Origin: Shewanella schlegeliana
Lineage (GTDB): Bacteria > Pseudomonadota > Gammaproteobacteria > Enterobacterales > Shewanellaceae
DNA length: 64,000 nt
NCBI RefSeq assembly: GCF_016765635.1
Contig: NZ_JAESVD010000004.1
Location: 62,001 to 126,000 of the forward strand
Reading direction: 5' to 3'
A model generated the notes under the pieces. The model was given only the letters and a program-made list of their open reading frames with translations, did no database searches and was not told the DNA's origin. Shown here in pieces: positions 1 to 9,201 of this stretch; position 1 is the stretch's first letter, and every line of letters starts with the position of its first letter. Both the position numbers and the translations under genes were made by a program.

Positions 1-628
1 CGGCATTGCTGTAGACTTCGACATCGAAGGCGACTATCCAAAGTTCGGTAACAACGACCCACGTGTTGACGATATCGCAACTGAATTGGTTGAGCGCTTC
101 ATGGCGAAGATCCGCAAGATGAAGATGTACCGTGATGCGATCCCAACTCAGTCTATTCTTACTATTACTTCTAACGTTGTTTACGGTAAGAAGACAGGTA
201 ACACACCTGACGGTCGTCGCGCAGGCGCTCCATTCGCTCCAGGTGCTAACCCAATGCACGGTCGTGATGAGAAAGGCGCAATTGCTTCTTTAACATCAGT
301 AGCTAAACTACCATTTGCTCACGCACAAGACGGTATCTCTTACACCTTCTCTATCGTACCTAACGCACTAGGTAAAGATGATGATGCACGTAAGGCTAAC
401 CTAGCAGCACTTATGGATGGTTACTTCGCTCACAACGATAACCGTGAAGGTGGTCAACACTTAAACGTTAACGTTATGAACCGCGAAATGCTTGAAGATG
501 CAGTGGTTAACCCAGATAAGTACCCACAGCTAACTATCCGTGTTTCTGGTTACGCAGTACGCTTTAACTCGCTAACACCAGAGCAGCAGCAAGACGTTAT
601 CACACGTACCTTCACTAAAGGTCTGTAA
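1..628 (+). CDS. pflB: Pyruvate formate-lyase (formate acetyltransferase), C-terminal part
   Basis: Partial gene: the reading frame is already open at base 2, giving 208 codons of the C-terminus. The enzyme converts pyruvate and CoA to acetyl-CoA and formate under anaerobic conditions, in the cytoplasm. The glycyl-radical loop RVSGYAVRF is present near the end, with the radical glycine codon at 548-550; the [11 protein letters not shown] stretch before it is also typical of the family. pflA follows 64 bp downstream on the same strand, and ackA-pta lie beyond. Codon use is strongly biased, as in abundant proteins. Identity is secure; only the N-terminal part is unseen. Confidence 0.97.
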   Translation, partial: GIAVDFDIEGDYPKFGNNDPRVDDIATELVERFMAKIRKMKMYRDAIPTQSILTITSNVVYGKKTGNTPDGRRAGAPFAPGANPMHGRDEKGAIASLTSVAKLPFAHAQDGISYTFSIVPNALGKDDDARKANLAALMDGYFAHNDNREGGQHLNVNVMNREMLEDAVVNPDKYPQLTIRVSGYAVRFNSLTPEQQQDVITRTFTKGL

Positions 629-682
629 GTTTAATCAAGTGTCGATTCGGCTGATGTAACGCTAAGCGTTCATCAGCCTCAC

Positions 683-687
683 AGGAG
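683..687 (+). promoter_or_regulatory. Ribosome binding site of pflA
   Basis: AGGAG lies five bases before the ATG at 693 and fixes that start. Confidence 0.75.
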
Positions 688-692
688 TAAAA

Positions 693-1433
693 ATGGCAGT
701 TATCGGTCGTATTCATTCAATTGAATCCTTCGGAACAGTAGATGGGCCCGGCATCCGGTTTATAACCTTTATGCAAGGCTGCTTAATGCGCTGTCTCTAC
801 TGTCATAACCGCGACACTTGGGACTTACACGGTGGTAAAGAAATGAAAGTCGATGACCTGATGAGTCAAATCATCGGTTATCGACCTTTTCTTGAAGCCA
901 GTGGCGGTGGTGTAACCGCGAGCGGCGGAGAGGCTATTATACAAGCTGAATTCGTTGCCGAACTTTTTAAAGCCTGTAAGAAAGAAGGTATTCATACCTG
1001 TCTTGATACCAATGGCTTTGTTAGAAAGCACACACCGATTATCGATGAATTACTCGATAACACAGATTTAGTGTTACTGGATATCAAACAGATTGATGAT
1101 GCAAAGCATATCGTTCTTACCAATGTCAGTAACCAGCGCACGCTGCAGTTTGCAGAGCACCTGCATAAGCGTGGACAAAAAACATGGATTCGATATGTGG
1201 TTGTTGGCGGATATACCGACGATATCCCATCAGCACAAGCGCTAGCCGAATTTATAAAACCTATGACTAACGTGGAAAAGGTCGAGTTACTCCCCTACCA
1301 CGAGCTAGGTAAGCACAAATGGGAAGCGATGGGCGTGGATTATGAGTTAAATAATATCTCACCACCCAGCACTGAAACCATGGAACAAATTAAGAAAGTC
1401 TTTACTGACATGGGAATTAACGCGGTTTATTAA
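693..1433 (+). CDS. pflA: Pyruvate formate-lyase 1-activating enzyme (radical SAM)
   Basis: 246 residues, the usual length for PflA. It installs the glycyl radical on PflB using S-adenosylmethionine and a 4Fe-4S cluster. The cluster motif CxxxCxxC is visible as C30, C34 and C37 ([10 protein letters not shown]), preceded by the family signature [14 protein letters not shown] second glycine-rich motif ([12 protein letters not shown]) is the expected SAM-binding GGE region. It lies directly behind pflB and is probably co-transcribed with it. A 9-bp hairpin spans its stop codon. Confidence 0.97.
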   Translation: MAVIGRIHSIESFGTVDGPGIRFITFMQGCLMRCLYCHNRDTWDLHGGKEMKVDDLMSQIIGYRPFLEASGGGVTASGGEAIIQAEFVAELFKACKKEGIHTCLDTNGFVRKHTPIIDELLDNTDLVLLDIKQIDDAKHIVLTNVSNQRTLQFAEHLHKRGQKTWIRYVVVGGYTDDIPSAQALAEFIKPMTNVEKVELLPYHELGKHKWEAMGVDYELNNISPPSTETMEQIKKVFTDMGINAVY

Positions 1434-1440
1434 CCGCGTT
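1419..1440 (+). terminator. Hairpin over the pflA stop codon, possible weak terminator
   Basis: AACGCGGTT and AACCGCGTT form a perfect 9-bp stem with a TATT loop, overlapping the TAA stop. No T-run follows on the plus strand, so intrinsic termination is uncertain; it may instead protect the mRNA 3' end. Confidence 0.4.
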
Positions 1441-1459
1441 GTAATGCTTATAGCCTAAG

Positions 1460-1912
1460 CTAAAGTTCTTCCCAGTAACTGGCATCTAATCGTTCGAAGG
1501 CCGCTTTTAATATCAGTGCCATATCGAAATAACACGCTTTAGCGCCAAGGGGCCGACAATTAACGCCCAATTGCATTAATTTAGTCGATAACTGGTTACC
1601 CCAGTCAAGTAATGAGAGTGGTAAAGGATGGCGAGAACGCCAACCAAGCCAGAGTAAGCCTTGAATAGGCAAGCTGATAAAGAACAAAGCGATGGTTATC
1701 GCCTGGGGCAGATAGCTCCAGCCATGCAGATACAACTGACTCGACGCAGCCAAAATCGCCAGTAGTGGCATTAACGGCAATGCAAGTTTAGTGGCTCGCA
1801 TAACGCGGTACTCAGGAAAGTAATAACTGAGTTGTCGAACCATAGGCCAGGTCTTCATATAACGTCGACCCTCGCCCAATGTTTTGAGAACTTGAATGCT
1901 CAACGATGGCAC
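1460..1912 (-). CDS. yfbV: YfbV family (UPF0208) inner-membrane protein
   Basis: 150 residues starting at a GTG codon. The arrangement is that of YfbV: a conserved N-terminal segment GEGRRYMKTWPMVRQL, then two hydrophobic helices at about residues 43-62 and 68-90, then a soluble C-terminal tail. In E. coli the family has been implicated in chromosome Ter macrodomain organisation, but its mechanism is unclear. It sits divergently from ackA, the arrangement seen in many enteric and Shewanella genomes. No catalytic motif is visible. Confidence 0.85.
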   Translation of the reverse strand: MPSLSIQVLKTLGEGRRYMKTWPMVRQLSYYFPEYRVMRATKLALPLMPLLAILAASSQLYLHGWSYLPQAITIALFFISLPIQGLLWLGWRSRHPLPLSLLDWGNQLSTKLMQLGVNCRPLGAKACYFDMALILKAAFERLDASYWEEL

Positions 1913-1992
1913 CTATAAATAAAATTAACAGCCTAACTTTAGCATAAACACTCAGTCTGCCCCAAGGGCTAGCACTGAGTATGACACGATTT

Positions 1993-2009
1993 TGCTCTTT
2001 TAAAGAGCA
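1993..2009. promoter_or_regulatory. 17-bp palindrome in the yfbV-ackA divergent region
   Basis: TGCTCTTTTAAAGAGCA is a perfect 8-bp inverted repeat with a one-base spacer, 90 bp before the ackA start. It could be an operator; the protein that might bind it is unknown. Confidence 0.35.
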
Positions 2010-2098
2010 TACTTTACGACTTCGGCTATAGTTGCCATATGAAGTTTTGTTATCCGGTGAGTCAAAAGGCTTCACCATCTATTGCGAAAGGTTTAAAC

Positions 2099-3295
2099 AT
2101 GTCAAACAAACTGGTATTGGTGCTTAACTGTGGTAGTTCATCTCTAAAGTTTGCAGTAATTGATGCACTAACTGGCGATGATCAAATTTCAGGTCTAGCT
2201 GAGTGTTTTGGTCTTGAAGACTCAAGAATCAAATGGAAAGTTAACGGCCAAAAGAGTGAAGCTAGCCTAGGTGCTTTCACCGCTCACAGAGAAGCCGTTG
2301 AATACATTGTTAACGACATTCTAGGTGCTCACCCAGAAATCGCAGCAGAGATCCAAGCAGTTGGTCACCGTGTTGTACACGGCGGTGAGAAATTCACTCA
2401 CTCAGTAATTATTGACGAATCAGTTATTCACGGTATCGAAGATTGCGCTACTCTAGCACCACTTCACAACCCTGCTCACTTGATCGGTATTCGTGCTGCG
2501 CAAGCTTCATTCCCATCACTACCACAAGTAGCTGTGTTTGATACTGCGTTCCACCAGTCTATGCCAGAAAAAGCGTACATCTATGCGCTTCCATACAAGC
2601 TATACCGCGAAAATGCTATCCGTCGCTATGGCATGCACGGTACTAGTCACCTATTCATCAGCCGCGAAGCTGCTGCTACACTAGGTAAAGACGAAGCCGA
2701 TACCAACATCATTTGTGCTCACTTAGGTAACGGCGCATCTGTTACTGCTATTAAAGGCGGTAAGAGTGTTGATACTTCTATGGGTCTTACTCCACTAGAA
2801 GGTTTGGTAATGGGTACACGTTGTGGTGACGTTGATCCTTCAGTTATCTTCCACCTAGTTAACCGTTTAGGTTACACACTAGATGAAGTTGAATCTGTAC
2901 TTAACAAGCAAAGTGGTCTGCTAGGTATTTCTGAACTAACTAACGATTGTCGTGGCATCGAAGAAGGCTTTGGCAGTGGCCATAAAGGCGCGACTCTAGC
3001 ACTAGAGATCTTCTGCTACCGTCTAGCTAAGTACATCGCTTCTTACACTGTGCCACTAGAGCGTCTTGACGCAGTAGTATTCACTGGTGGTATCGGTGAA
3101 AACTCAGATCTAATCCGTGAGAAAGTACTTAACTCACTAGCTATCTTCAACTTCAACGTAGACAAAGAGCGTAACGCTGCTGCTCGTTTTGGTAACGGTG
3201 GCCAGATCACTACTGATGAAGGTACTGTTGCTTTGGTAATCCCTACTAACGAAGAGTGGGTTATTGCACAAGACGCAATCGAGTTGATCAAGTAA
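2099..3295 (+). CDS. ackA: Acetate kinase
   Basis: Interconverts acetyl phosphate and ADP with acetate and ATP in the cytoplasm, the ATP-yielding last step of acetate fermentation. 398 residues, close to the family's 400. Visible motifs are NCGSSSLKF at residue 10, [14 protein letters not shown] (catalytic Asp), [24 protein letters not shown] and FTGGIGEN. The frame is open 20 codons further upstream, but the ATG at 2099 ([12 protein letters not shown]) matches the family start and has GAAAGG before it. pta follows after 106 bp. Strong codon bias suggests high expression. Confidence 0.98.
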   Translation: MSNKLVLVLNCGSSSLKFAVIDALTGDDQISGLAECFGLEDSRIKWKVNGQKSEASLGAFTAHREAVEYIVNDILGAHPEIAAEIQAVGHRVVHGGEKFTHSVIIDESVIHGIEDCATLAPLHNPAHLIGIRAAQASFPSLPQVAVFDTAFHQSMPEKAYIYALPYKLYRENAIRRYGMHGTSHLFISREAAATLGKDEADTNIICAHLGNGASVTAIKGGKSVDTSMGLTPLEGLVMGTRCGDVDPSVIFHLVNRLGYTLDEVESVLNKQSGLLGISELTNDCRGIEEGFGSGHKGATLALEIFCYRLAKYIASYTVPLERLDAVVFTGGIGENSDLIREKVLNSLAIFNFNVDKERNAAARFGNGGQITTDEGTVALVIPTNEEWVIAQDAIELIK

Positions 3296-3313
3296 CTGAC
3301 GCTTAACATAAAT

Positions 3314-3338
3314 GCAGCTAATACCTAGTATTAGCTGC
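3314..3338 (+). promoter_or_regulatory. Hairpin in the ackA-pta spacer
   Basis: GCAGCTAATA and TATTAGCTGC form a perfect 10-bp stem with a five-base loop. A T-rich run follows only after about 15 bases, so it is more likely an attenuator or mRNA-processing structure than a full terminator. Confidence 0.45.
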
Positions 3339-3360
3339 TGTTAGCGCAGTTTATTTTTTA

Positions 3361-3377
3361 GTCATACAATGTATGAC
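3361..3377. promoter_or_regulatory. 17-bp palindrome upstream of pta
   Basis: GTCATACAATGTATGAC is a perfect 7-bp inverted repeat with a three-base spacer, ending 24 bp before the pta ATG. It looks like a dimer-binding operator; the regulator is unknown. Confidence 0.35.
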
Positions 3378-3401
3378 ATCATCGAGTTTTAAGAGGTCAT
3401 T

Positions 3402-5549
3402 ATGTCTCGTAACATCATGCTCATTCCAGTAGGTACAGGAGTTGGTTTAACTTCTATTAGCCTAGGTATGGTTCGTGCACTAGAGCGTCACGGCGTTAAA
3501 GTACGTTTTTTCAAGCCTATCGCCCAGCAACGCCCAACTGATACTGGCCCAGAACGTTCAACAACGATTCTGAGCAAGTCTCCAACGGTTAATCCTCTCG
3601 AGCCTTTCGAGATGGAACACGCAGAAAAGCTTATTCGTGCTGACCAAACTGACGTGTTAATGGAACAGATCATTGCTCGTGCAACTGAGTGTGCTGATGA
3701 TACTGAAACCTTGATTGTTGAAGGTTTGGTTCAGACTCGTAATCACCCATTCTCTGACGATGTAAACCATGCTATCGCTAAAGCACTTGATGCAGATATC
3801 ATTTTTGTTGCGACTCCAGGCAACGAAAGCCCAACTGCATTGATGAATCGCCTAGAGATTTCTCATAACTCTTGGGGTGGTAGTGAAAACAAACGTCTAA
3901 TCGGTGCTATCGTCAATAAAATTGGCGCACCTGTTGATGACGAAGGCCGTGCACGTCCAGACTTGTCTGAAGTATTTGACCACGACGATATCCAACGTCC
4001 AGATGCGGCAAGCATGTTCCAACTTCCTGGTAAGAGTCCACTACGTATTTTAGGTAGCGTGCCTTACAACCTAGATCTTGTTGCACCACGTGCATCAGAT
4101 CTTGCTAAGCACTTAAGCGCTAAGATCATCAACGCAGGTGAGATGAACACTCGCCGTATGCGTAAAGTGACTTTCTGTGCTCGCAGCATTCCAAATATGG
4201 TTACCCATATTAAAACTGACTCACTACTAGTGACTTCAGGCGACCGCTCTGACGTTATCGTATCAGCCTGTCTTGCATCAATGAACGGCGTAAAAGTCGG
4301 CGCATTATTGCTAACGGGTGGTTATGAGCCAGAGCCACAGATCATGGAGCTTTGTGAGCAAGCATTCGAAACCGGTCTACCAGTATTCCTAATCGATACT
4401 AACACTTGGCAAACAGCCCTAAACATCCAGCGTTTCGATCACGAAGTGCCTGTTGATGATGCTGTGCGTATTGAACAAGTACAAGAATTTGTTGCTAGCC
4501 ACATCGATCAAAGCTGGGTAGAAAGCATCACCAAGAATTCACCACGTGAACACCGTCTGTCGCCACCTGCATTCCGTTACAAGCTAACAGAACTTGCACG
4601 TGCAGCGCGTAAAACTGTTGTTCTACCTGAAGGCGATGAGCCAAGAACCATCGAAGCAGCAGCTATCTGTGCTGAACGTGGTATCGCTCGTTGCGTACTT
4701 CTAGGTAACCGTGAAGAGATTGAACGTATTGCAAGTCAGCAAGGCGTTGTATTAGGCGAAGGCGTTGAAATTGTAGACCCAGAAACATCACGTAGCCGTT
4801 ATGTTGAGGCGATGGTTGAACTACGTCGCGGTAAAGGTCTAACTGAAGTTGTTGCTAAAGAGCAGCTAGAAGACAACATGGTACTAGGTACTATGATGCT
4901 AGCTCAAGGCGAAGTTGACGGTATCGTATCGGGCGCAGTAAACACCACTGCAAACACCATTCGTCCGCCACTACAGCTCATCAAAACGGCTCCAGGTTCA
5001 AGCCTTGTATCTTCAATCTTCTTCATGTTGATGCCAGATCAAGTTTACATCTACGGTGACTGTGCGATTAACCCAGATCCAAATGCTGAGCAGTTAGCCG
5101 ATATCGCAATCCAATCTGCAGAATCTGCAATTGCATTCGGTATTGAGCCACGCGTAGCGATGATCAGCTACTCAACTGGGAGCTCAGGTACGGGTTCTGA
5201 CGTTGATAAAGTACGTGAAGCGACTCGTATCGCGAAAGAGAAGCGTCCAGATCTTATGATCGACGGCCCACTACAGTACGATGCTGCTGTTATGCCAAAC
5301 GTTGCTCGCTCAAAAGCGCCTGACAGCCCAGTTGCTGGTCAAGCAACTGTATTCGTATTCCCAGATCTAAACACGGGTAACACGACATACAAAGCGGTAC
5401 AGCGTAGTGCAGATCTGATCTCTATTGGCCCAATGCTTCAAGGCATGCGTAAGCCAGTAAACGATCTATCTCGTGGTGCATTAGTTGACGATATCGTTTA
5501 CACCATCGCACTAACTGCGATTCAAGCTGCTCAAAACGAACAAGCTTAA
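3402..5549 (+). CDS. pta: Phosphate acetyltransferase (long, multidomain form)
   Basis: Interconverts acetyl-CoA and phosphate with acetyl phosphate and CoA, upstream of AckA. At 715 residues it is the long proteobacterial form. It has an N-terminal BioD-like P-loop region ([10 protein letters not shown] near residue 8), a DRTGG-type middle domain at about 220-340, and the catalytic PTA domain from about 390 to the end ([46 protein letters not shown]). AGAGG precedes the ATG. It ends at a strong intrinsic terminator. Confidence 0.98.
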   Translation: MSRNIMLIPVGTGVGLTSISLGMVRALERHGVKVRFFKPIAQQRPTDTGPERSTTILSKSPTVNPLEPFEMEHAEKLIRADQTDVLMEQIIARATECADDTETLIVEGLVQTRNHPFSDDVNHAIAKALDADIIFVATPGNESPTALMNRLEISHNSWGGSENKRLIGAIVNKIGAPVDDEGRARPDLSEVFDHDDIQRPDAASMFQLPGKSPLRILGSVPYNLDLVAPRASDLAKHLSAKIINAGEMNTRRMRKVTFCARSIPNMVTHIKTDSLLVTSGDRSDVIVSACLASMNGVKVGALLLTGGYEPEPQIMELCEQAFETGLPVFLIDTNTWQTALNIQRFDHEVPVDDAVRIEQVQEFVASHIDQSWVESITKNSPREHRLSPPAFRYKLTELARAARKTVVLPEGDEPRTIEAAAICAERGIARCVLLGNREEIERIASQQGVVLGEGVEIVDPETSRSRYVEAMVELRRGKGLTEVVAKEQLEDNMVLGTMMLAQGEVDGIVSGAVNTTANTIRPPLQLIKTAPGSSLVSSIFFMLMPDQVYIYGDCAINPDPNAEQLADIAIQSAESAIAFGIEPRVAMISYSTGSSGTGSDVDKVREATRIAKEKRPDLMIDGPLQYDAAVMPNVARSKAPDSPVAGQATVFVFPDLNTGNTTYKAVQRSADLISIGPMLQGMRKPVNDLSRGALVDDIVYTIALTAIQAAQNEQA

Positions 5550-5570
5550 TTAGCTTTTAGCTAAATCCGT

Positions 5571-5598
5571 AAAAAAGCCTGCATCTGCAGGCTTTTTT
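5571..5598 (+). terminator. Intrinsic terminator of ackA-pta
   Basis: GCCTGCA/TGCAGGC stem flanked by A6 and T6. The T-run on both strands lets it also serve the convergent gene at 5622-5972. Confidence 0.9.
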
Positions 5599-5621
5599 GT
5601 ATCTATCGCAAATGAGTCCGC

Positions 5622-5972
5622 TTACTCATAGACTGGACTATCATAATGGTAACCTTCATCGCTATAAGCCGTGACAATGGCATCTTCTACTAACCCGCTT
5701 TCAGCTTGGACTTGAGTTTCAAAGAAGTGCTGTATTTGCTTTCTGGTTCCATGTGCCGCCCACGCGTCGGCATTCTCCCAGATCTCGTTGAACACAATCG
5801 GGTATTCATTGCGTGTCGCACTCGGATGATCGATTTGGCGAGTCAACATATATTGAATACAGCCCTGCTCTCGATATGAATCTGGTTCTAACGCTTTTAA
5901 AACTTCAAATAGTTCCGCTTCTTTACCAGGCTTTGGTTTAAATTGCGCTAAAACATATACGCGACGCGTCAT
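5622..5972 (-). CDS. ABM-domain protein, putative quinol monooxygenase
   Basis: 116 residues. Starts MTRRVYVLAQFKPKPGKEAEL and contains the antibiotic-biosynthesis-monooxygenase (ABM) fold pattern, including a YEQG-like SYREQGCIQYML strand and FNEIWENADAWAAHG, then HF at the active-site side. YgiN-type members act on quinols or reactive aldehydes; the substrate here cannot be told. The start at 5972 is chosen because AAAGGAGA lies just upstream. The frame stays open for 50 more codons, but that extension lacks family resemblance. Convergent with pta. Confidence 0.8.
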   Translation of the reverse strand: MTRRVYVLAQFKPKPGKEAELFEVLKALEPDSYREQGCIQYMLTRQIDHPSATRNEYPIVFNEIWENADAWAAHGTRKQIQHFFETQVQAESGLVEDAIVTAYSDEGYHYDSPVYE

Positions 5973-6378
5973 AAGATCTCCTTTCTGTTCGATTAATCGA
6001 TAATAGATGAATTTATCGTCAAAGCACAGTAAAGCAAAATCACTTCCCAAAATGGTGATGACCCCCAGCATTCGATTTAGATGAAACGATGAACCTTGAA
6101 AATACCATTTTACTTTAAGCAATTTACTCGCAGAGTGACGACAGGCATAAGTAACTATTCTAATTAAAGAAATCCACTATCACACCCTAAGAACATTAAG
6201 CCGCTTATATCAATAAGCAGCCGCTATGGTGTGTTTTGGCGCAGTAAAAGCTACGTTAGCCACTTTCATATAAGGCAAATTGTCGCAACGTTCAGAAATA
6301 TGCGTACGACTTTAAATACATCTAATAAAAAGGAGCATGCATTTCTCAACACGCTCCCTTTCTAGTAAGTTTTAATGC
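5973..6378. other. Intergenic region, 406 bp
   Basis: AT-rich spacer upstream of the monooxygenase-like gene. It holds a small GCTTAT/ATAAGC dyad near 6203-6218 and, at its right end, the terminator of the cytochrome gene. No coding sequence or RNA gene was recognised. Confidence 0.6.
6329..6361 (-). terminator. Terminator of the tetrahaem cytochrome gene
   Basis: On the minus strand GGAGCGTG pairs with CATGCTCC (one G-U pair), followed by a T-run. It lies 18 bp past the cytochrome stop codon. Confidence 0.65.
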
Positions 6379-8118
6379 TTACTTACCGCCAACTAATACA
6401 TCTTTCTCGTTCTGGTGACAGCTCACACATGAGTATGGATCAGACATTGTCTTGCTTAAACCACTACCAAACTCGCCAAAGGGGTGAACCTGCTTATTAG
6501 TAAGTGCATCACCATGGCCAACTAGATCGATATGACAACGCACACACATCGCTTTTTCTAGGTGGCCATCACTAGCACCATTCGCACCATGACACTCGGC
6601 ACACTTAGCTGGCTCAAGTAAACCAGGCTCTTTTAGTTGCTTAGTACACTCAAAATCCATATCCGCTGTAGTATGACATTGGGCACAATCGGCGACTTTC
6701 CAGCCAAAGTGACTCGCCTCGAGTGGCCACTGGGCAGTCTTCACTTTGTGACGGGTGTTTTTATAGGGATCGTTCAAATCGTACGCCATGAACTTCTGCC
6801 ACTCGCCATATGAATCATAGAAAGAAGCATATCGCCACTTAATCAGCTCTGGGCTAACAAGTACCACCTTATCTGGCATTATGTGTGGCGAATTGAAGTA
6901 GAAATGCGAGTTATTCACTTCACCCCAATCAAATAACCAGCCGTGATTACCCGAAGCATAAAGTCCATCTAAAGATTCAAACGCAAAGCTTTCTGGATTA
7001 GACTCCGTTGCTAAGATAGGCCAAAAGTTCATCGTGCCACTGTGCTTACCGTTATGATCTTCATGATCATTAAGTGATAACAGTACGTCCGCCATGGTGA
7101 TCACACCATCATAATAAATATCAGGACGAATATTATGAGCCTTCACTTTCAGATTTTTAATAGTGTAGTCATAGCGCTTGTCATTACACTTCCCGCCCGT
7201 AATGCCACAACTACTGAACTTACCCTCTTCATCGACCTTTCCCATGTGTGACATTGGCTTACCATTAGCATCAATCATCGCTAAACTTTCGTCAGGTGAG
7301 AAACAATAGTTTGATGGATTACCAGGACACTCTTGGCTGATGATATACCACTGGTGGAAATCAACATTAGGGTCGTTACGCCACTTGGTTTGGACATTAA
7401 TAAGTGGGATGATAACCTGTCCGCCGTTAGCCTCTAAGCGAGCAACTTCAGCTTTTTGTGCCGCAATATGCTTATCTAAATCACCGACCGGATGAATACC
7501 TATGTTGATCTTGTCATCAGATCTCGTTTCATCCATTCGGATTTGACCGAAATATTCTAGATTCTGTACACCACCATGGTCACCGTCATCACCTGACCAA
7601 TACCAATAGCTATGATTCCAGTTCTTTTCGCCGTTAACAACCAAATCATGAGTTTGCCGCTCAGGATTCCATGTAAAAGAAAACTCTAAGTCACAATCTT
7701 TGGTGCCCTTCCATTGATGGCAAACACGCTCAGACATCTCGTCTGCAGCATAAGCTGCAACATCAAATGTTGAAAAGTTTCCTCTTTTCCATACCTTCTT
7801 ATGTTGGTTAATGATCGCTTCACCACCATAATTACGGTCAAGCCAATCAATCACCTCAGCACCGGTGATTTGAATAGGTAAATCTGTCGGTACAGGCTTA
7901 GGTATCCCCCAATAAAGGGAGAAGGATGCCTTTTCCAAGTTGCTATTTTGCACTTTACCAAAAACATGTGGATGCGGATGATCTTGGGACACATCAGGTG
8001 GACTTACCGTACCACCACTATCAGAATTATCATCGGAATCACTACCACAACCCACGACCAAAGAGCCGAACATCACACTAAAGAGCGATGCTAAGCCAAG
8101 CTTTCTAAATTTCATCAT
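6379..8118 (-). CDS. Tetrahaem c-type cytochrome lipoprotein with a large unknown N-terminal domain
   Basis: 579 residues. A lipoprotein signal peptide ends at lipobox LVVGC (Cys24), followed by an Asp/Ser-rich tether, so it is probably anchored to a membrane on the periplasmic or outer face. Four CxxCH haem motifs cluster at the C-terminus: C478 (CAQCH), C506 (CAECH), C525 (CVRCH) and C564 (CVSCH). About 450 residues before them contain no haem motif but are rich in Trp, His and Asp, and I do not recognise the fold. By analogy with Shewanella outer-surface cytochromes it may transfer electrons to an extracellular or periplasmic acceptor; this is inference. GGAG precedes the ATG pair at the start. 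A LuxR-type gene lies upstream on the same strand. Confidence 0.85.
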   Translation of the reverse strand: MMKFRKLGLASLFSVMFGSLVVGCGSDSDDNSDSGGTVSPPDVSQDHPHPHVFGKVQNSNLEKASFSLYWGIPKPVPTDLPIQITGAEVIDWLDRNYGGEAIINQHKKVWKRGNFSTFDVAAYAADEMSERVCHQWKGTKDCDLEFSFTWNPERQTHDLVVNGEKNWNHSYWYWSGDDGDHGGVQNLEYFGQIRMDETRSDDKINIGIHPVGDLDKHIAAQKAEVARLEANGGQVIIPLINVQTKWRNDPNVDFHQWYIISQECPGNPSNYCFSPDESLAMIDANGKPMSHMGKVDEEGKFSSCGITGGKCNDKRYDYTIKNLKVKAHNIRPDIYYDGVITMADVLLSLNDHEDHNGKHSGTMNFWPILATESNPESFAFESLDGLYASGNHGWLFDWGEVNNSHFYFNSPHIMPDKVVLVSPELIKWRYASFYDSYGEWQKFMAYDLNDPYKNTRHKVKTAQWPLEASHFGWKVADCAQCHTTADMDFECTKQLKEPGLLEPAKCAECHGANGASDGHLEKAMCVRCHIDLVGHGDALTNKQVHPFGEFGSGLSKTMSDPYSCVSCHQNEKDVLVGGK

Positions 8119-8463
8119 TCATCTCCGACGTTTTAATATAACGCTTATTGTTGTTTCTCAAGCAGAGAACAACATGCATACTAAACAAGATTTTATTGCG
8201 AGGATTTAGGAGATCTCATAGAGCCTAAACAGGCTGATGAACTTGTGACAAACTACTTAAAATACTTATGGGCGTGACTAATGCTAAGTTATACATATAC
8301 GGCATTAAATAACTATGAGATATCACAGTGACTATAAAAAATAATAGGTTTGCTTTGTTATCTATTATAAATCGATAACGATATACATAAGCCACATATA
8401 AAAGATGGGATTAATACAGCATAGATGAAAGCTAATAAATCATTAACTTCCACCTATTGTTAA
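8119..8463. other. Intergenic region upstream of the cytochrome gene, 345 bp
   Basis: AT-rich spacer between the LuxR-type gene and the cytochrome gene, both on the minus strand; it should hold the cytochrome promoter. It contains an imperfect GTTGTTTCTC/GAGAACAAC dyad near 8152-8174 and a longer dyad at 8357-8379. No coding sequence seen. Confidence 0.6.
8357..8379. promoter_or_regulatory. 23-bp dyad, candidate operator for the neighbouring LuxR-type regulator
   Basis: GTTATC at 8357-8362 and GATAAC at 8374-8379 are perfect inverted arms; nine of eleven symmetric positions match overall. It lies between the regulator's stop codon and the cytochrome gene, about 240 bp before the cytochrome start. 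Binding by the regulator is inference. Confidence 0.35.
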
Positions 8464-9201
8464 TTAAATTACTTTTAGTCTGACTGACTTAGCAATTAAT
8501 GAAGTAACATTACTACAATCGAATGTGCATTTTAATTTATCAATATGATAATCCACACCTCGCTCAGAGATAAACAATTTCTCTGAAACTTGAGTGCGGG
8601 TATAACCTTCAGCAATTAAAGATAGAACACAGCGCCCCTTCTTCGATACGACCCCGAGATCTTGATAAGGAAACACCTGTTCAGAGCATAGATCCACAGC
8701 TTCAAGATGAAACTCCTTCAAACGCCGCTCTATCTGTGGTTGATTTTGCAAAAACCACTCTTTATTTGCCTGTTCACCTCGTTCTGAAAGTAATATAAAC
8801 CAGCCTTTTATTAACTGATTACTATATAACGGGAAGCAAATCGATAGCTTACTACCATAACCAAAACCCTGCATCATCTGTAGGATTTTGGGTTGTGGCA
8901 AATGCCCAGACTCATAAGGCCATAGATAAAAATGGCTTTTCTTTGATGCCAAAAAATAAGGGTCATCAGCCACATATCTACGCCAATACTCATCACAATA
9001 TTGCTTAATTATTTGATCCGAACAAATAATTGCATTTAACTTCTTATATCCACCTTGTACACCACGTTTACTATCCGTAGTAAATGAACCGGGTTCGAAA
9101 TCGACAAAATATAGCGCAGATAGAAAACCTAACTCTTTTGCTACATTATTTAGTTCACAACATGGTTCGAAGGTATATGTTTGTTGTGTATTATTAATCA
9201 T
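8464..9201 (-). CDS. LuxR-type transcriptional regulator with autoinducer-binding-like N-terminal domain
   Basis: 245 residues from ATG 9201, chosen because AAGGG lies five bases upstream; an in-frame start eight codons earlier has no such site. Residues about 15-165 resemble the LuxR autoinducer-binding domain: the pattern EYWRRYVADDPYF keeps the W-x3-Y-x3-DP spacing of acyl-homoserine-lactone binders. The C-terminus is a GerE/LuxR helix-turn-helix (VLSLIAEGYTRTQVSEKLF, then ISERGVDYHIDKLKCTF). No luxI-type synthase is in the window, so it would be a LuxR solo, or its domain may bind another ligand. It sits upstream of, and codirectional with, the tetrahaem cytochrome gene. Confidence 0.85.
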   Translation of the reverse strand: MINNTQQTYTFEPCCELNNVAKELGFLSALYFVDFEPGSFTTDSKRGVQGGYKKLNAIICSDQIIKQYCDEYWRRYVADDPYFLASKKSHFYLWPYESGHLPQPKILQMMQGFGYGSKLSICFPLYSNQLIKGWFILLSERGEQANKEWFLQNQPQIERRLKEFHLEAVDLCSEQVFPYQDLGVVSKKGRCVLSLIAEGYTRTQVSEKLFISERGVDYHIDKLKCTFDCSNVTSLIAKSVRLKVI

